64,000 bases of DNA from positions 41,253 through 105,252 of the forward strand of contig CALBCM010000016.1 in assembly GCA_937927235.1 (NCBI GenBank), read 5' to 3'. The notes under the pieces were generated by a model. That model did not search any database. It worked only from the letters and a program-made list of their open reading frames with translations, and was not told where the DNA came from. Position numbers and translations under genes: made by a program. Below, one piece after another: positions 62,703 to 64,000 of this stretch (position 1 is the first letter of the stretch; every line of letters begins with the position of its first letter). This stretch comes from an uncultured Johnsonella sp. GTDB taxonomy: Bacteria; Bacillota; Clostridia; Lachnospirales; Lachnospiraceae.

Positions 62703-63575
62703 TTATAAGCCCATTTCGTTAAGTGCCAGCTTTATTGCGCCCGCAATTCCCTGGTCACCGCCTAAAGCTGCCGGTACTATATAGGTATCCAGGCTTTTAA
62801 GCTCCCTGGTCAGAAGATAGGAGCCGTTAAGCCTTTCTATCTCTTTTCTTATAAGTCCGAAAAGTTTTTCCTGTTGCATAATCCCGCCGCCAAGAATTAT
62901 AATTTCAGGTGAGATTATAAGGATATAATTGTATAGTGCCTGAGCTATATAATAAGCCTCAAGCTCCCAAACCTCATCTTTTTGAGCAAGCTCGATGCCC
63001 TTTTCCCCCCATCTTTCCTCAACAGCAGGACCGCAGGCAAGACCCTCAAAGCAATTTTTATGATAAGGGCATCTGCCTGAAAATGTATCTTGAGGATGCG
63101 GTCTCAACAGTATATGCCCCGCTTCAGGATGGAGCATGCCATGCACAAGGCTCCCCTCTGCAAGTATCCCCAGTCCTACCCCGGTGCCTACAGTCATATA
63201 GATCGCATTTTTTATCCCCTTCGCAGCTCCCCATGTAGCTTCGCCTAAAAGTGAGGCATGCACATCTGTATCAAAGCCTATCGGCACCTTAAAGGTTTTC
63301 TTAAATTCACCCACTATATCACAGTTTCTCCAGGGGATTTTAGGAGTTTCAGTAATATATCCGTAGGTTTTTGATTCTCTTTTTAAATCTATCGGACCAA
63401 AGCAGCCTATGCCGAGAGCTTCAATATTTTTGTCATAAAAATATTCCTTAATTTTAGGGAGAGTTTCCTGCGGTGTTAATGTAGGAATTGAAATCTGTTC
63501 TTTAATAGTGCCTTTTTCATCACCTACAGCACATACCATCTTGGTTCCGCCTACTTCCAATGCACCTATAATCAT
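62703..63575 (-). CDS. ROK-family sugar kinase, fructokinase type
   Basis: A 290-residue cytoplasmic kinase. The ATP site is GALEVGGTKMVCAVG, the catalytic Asp is in GFDTDVHASLLGE, and the phosphate loop TVGTGVGLG is present. The ROK zinc motif is visible as HP-Q-CPYHKNCFEG. It resembles the ScrK/YdhR fructokinase branch. The ATG at 63575 follows GGAGG by five bases; six codons upstream of it are excluded. No sugar transporter is adjacent. Confidence 0.88.
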   Translation of the reverse strand: MIIGALEVGGTKMVCAVGDEKGTIKEQISIPTLTPQETLPKIKEYFYDKNIEALGIGCFGPIDLKRESKTYGYITETPKIPWRNCDIVGEFKKTFKVPIGFDTDVHASLLGEATWGAAKGIKNAIYMTVGTGVGLGILAEGSLVHGMLHPEAGHILLRPHPQDTFSGRCPYHKNCFEGLACGPAVEERWGEKGIELAQKDEVWELEAYYIAQALYNYILIISPEIIILGGGIMQQEKLFGLIRKEIERLNGSYLLTRELKSLDTYIVPAALGGDQGIAGAIKLALNEMGL

Positions 63576-63684
63576 ATTTACCTCCAAATACAATAATTAT
63601 ATACAACTATACAGTTTAACTGAATACAAACAGTAGCTTTAACAGAGCTATTATAACAAATTAGCATCAGCTCTGCCAGCCCGT

Positions 63685-64000
63685 CTACTTAAGATTTTTA
63701 AATTCATCAGCAAATTCCGCGAGCTCCTGCCCTTTAAGCGCCCTTTCAAGCAACTGAGGAAGCTTTTGAGGATTGCAGGCAAAGCAGGGGATGCCAAGTG
63801 CAGAGATGCGTCCTGCCATCTGAGCATCATAATAAGGCTTACCTCCATCTGCTATTGCAAGCAGACAGACAACCGTTACCTGTGACTCCTTCATCTCCTG
63901 CAGCCTTCTAAGCATCCCGGCACGGTTTCCTCCCTCCATTAAATCTGAAACCAGAAAAAATAAAGTTTTTTTAGGGTTTTCAATATACCTGCTGCAATAA
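63685..64000 (-). CDS. VWA-domain protein, C-terminal part (runs off the window)
   Basis: The frame continues through position 64000; only the last 105 or so residues are visible. It reads KKTLFFLVSDLMEGGNRAGM, then VTVVCLLAIADGGKPYYD and IPCFACNPQKLPQLLERAL, matching the C-terminal half of bacterial von Willebrand A-domain proteins that work with MoxR-type ATPases. The metal-binding DxSxS motif would lie outside the window. It ends in KNLK before a 109-base gap to the ROK kinase gene. Confidence 0.8.
   Translation of the reverse strand, partial: YCSRYIENPKKTLFFLVSDLMEGGNRAGMLRRLQEMKESQVTVVCLLAIADGGKPYYDAQMAGRISALGIPCFACNPQKLPQLLERALKGQELAEFADEFKNLK

Noticed and set aside
1..64000. tRNA, rRNA, prophage, integrative element or complete insertion sequence
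   Set aside because: No tRNA-like cloverleaf, rRNA stretch, integrase, transposase or phage structural gene found on either strand.

Overview
The window comes from an AT-rich, low-GC Gram-positive anaerobe, most likely a member of Clostridia close to Lachnospiraceae. The signs are strong GGAGG ribosome-binding sites, a YesM/YesN-type two-component system, a lactate racemase (lar) operon, lipoprotein trigger-factor-like isomerases, a DUF1385-prmC-prfA block and an ATP synthase c subunit with a sodium-type ligand set. Family placement is inferred from gene content. I see no tRNA, rRNA, CRISPR array, prophage or intact insertion sequence. Almost every gene lies on the minus strand; the plus-strand exceptions are a phospholipase-like gene, a hemolysin III gene, perR and one candidate small RNA.

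Layout, left to right. 1-6.8 kb: a sugar-sensing locus (YesN regulator, YesM kinase, two membrane-anchored binding-protein-like proteins, an MglB-like lipoprotein). 6.8-7.2 kb: a frame-disrupted dtd. 7.3-15.1 kb: a complete F1Fo ATP synthase operon (atpZ/I-B-E-F-H-A-G-D-C). 15.1-22.5 kb: a fibre/matrix locus with its own NarL-type two-component system, three exported proteins with SipW-type signal peptides (one TasA-like), a polytopic SipW-like signal peptidase and a DUF5305 protein. 22.9-26.5 kb: larB-larC-larA. 26.6-31.8 kb: mscL, a candidate small RNA, dihydroorotase, a metallo-beta-lactamase-fold protein and a polar amino-acid ABC transporter. 31.8-32.6 kb: a gene-free stretch that looks like a long repeat-bearing non-coding RNA. 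32.6-38 kb: prfA, prmC, DUF1385, rpmE, YitT and a phospholipase C-like gene. 38.1-52 kb: a surface polysaccharide operon. 52-64 kb: a DUF4173/DUF2975/XRE module, RluA, hemolysin III, cysE, two trigger-factor-like proteins, an M18 aminopeptidase, an S1-domain protein, perR, a ROK kinase and the end of a VWA protein.

The most unusual signal is in non-coding DNA. The minus-strand transcript of about 32487-31830 would be almost free of C over its body and carries about 19 copies of GTTRGAR spaced about 8-21 nt apart. It starts with a perfect hairpin and ends in three hairpins and an intrinsic terminator. About 4.6 kb away, a plus-strand candidate small RNA (27196-27298, with promoter and terminator) exposes CTCTAACA in its only unpaired stretch, the exact complement of the repeat. 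I propose, as inference only, a small RNA and a multi-site sponge or target. The GTTGGAG form of the repeat also occurs as a tandem pair just upstream of the polysaccharide operon promoter.
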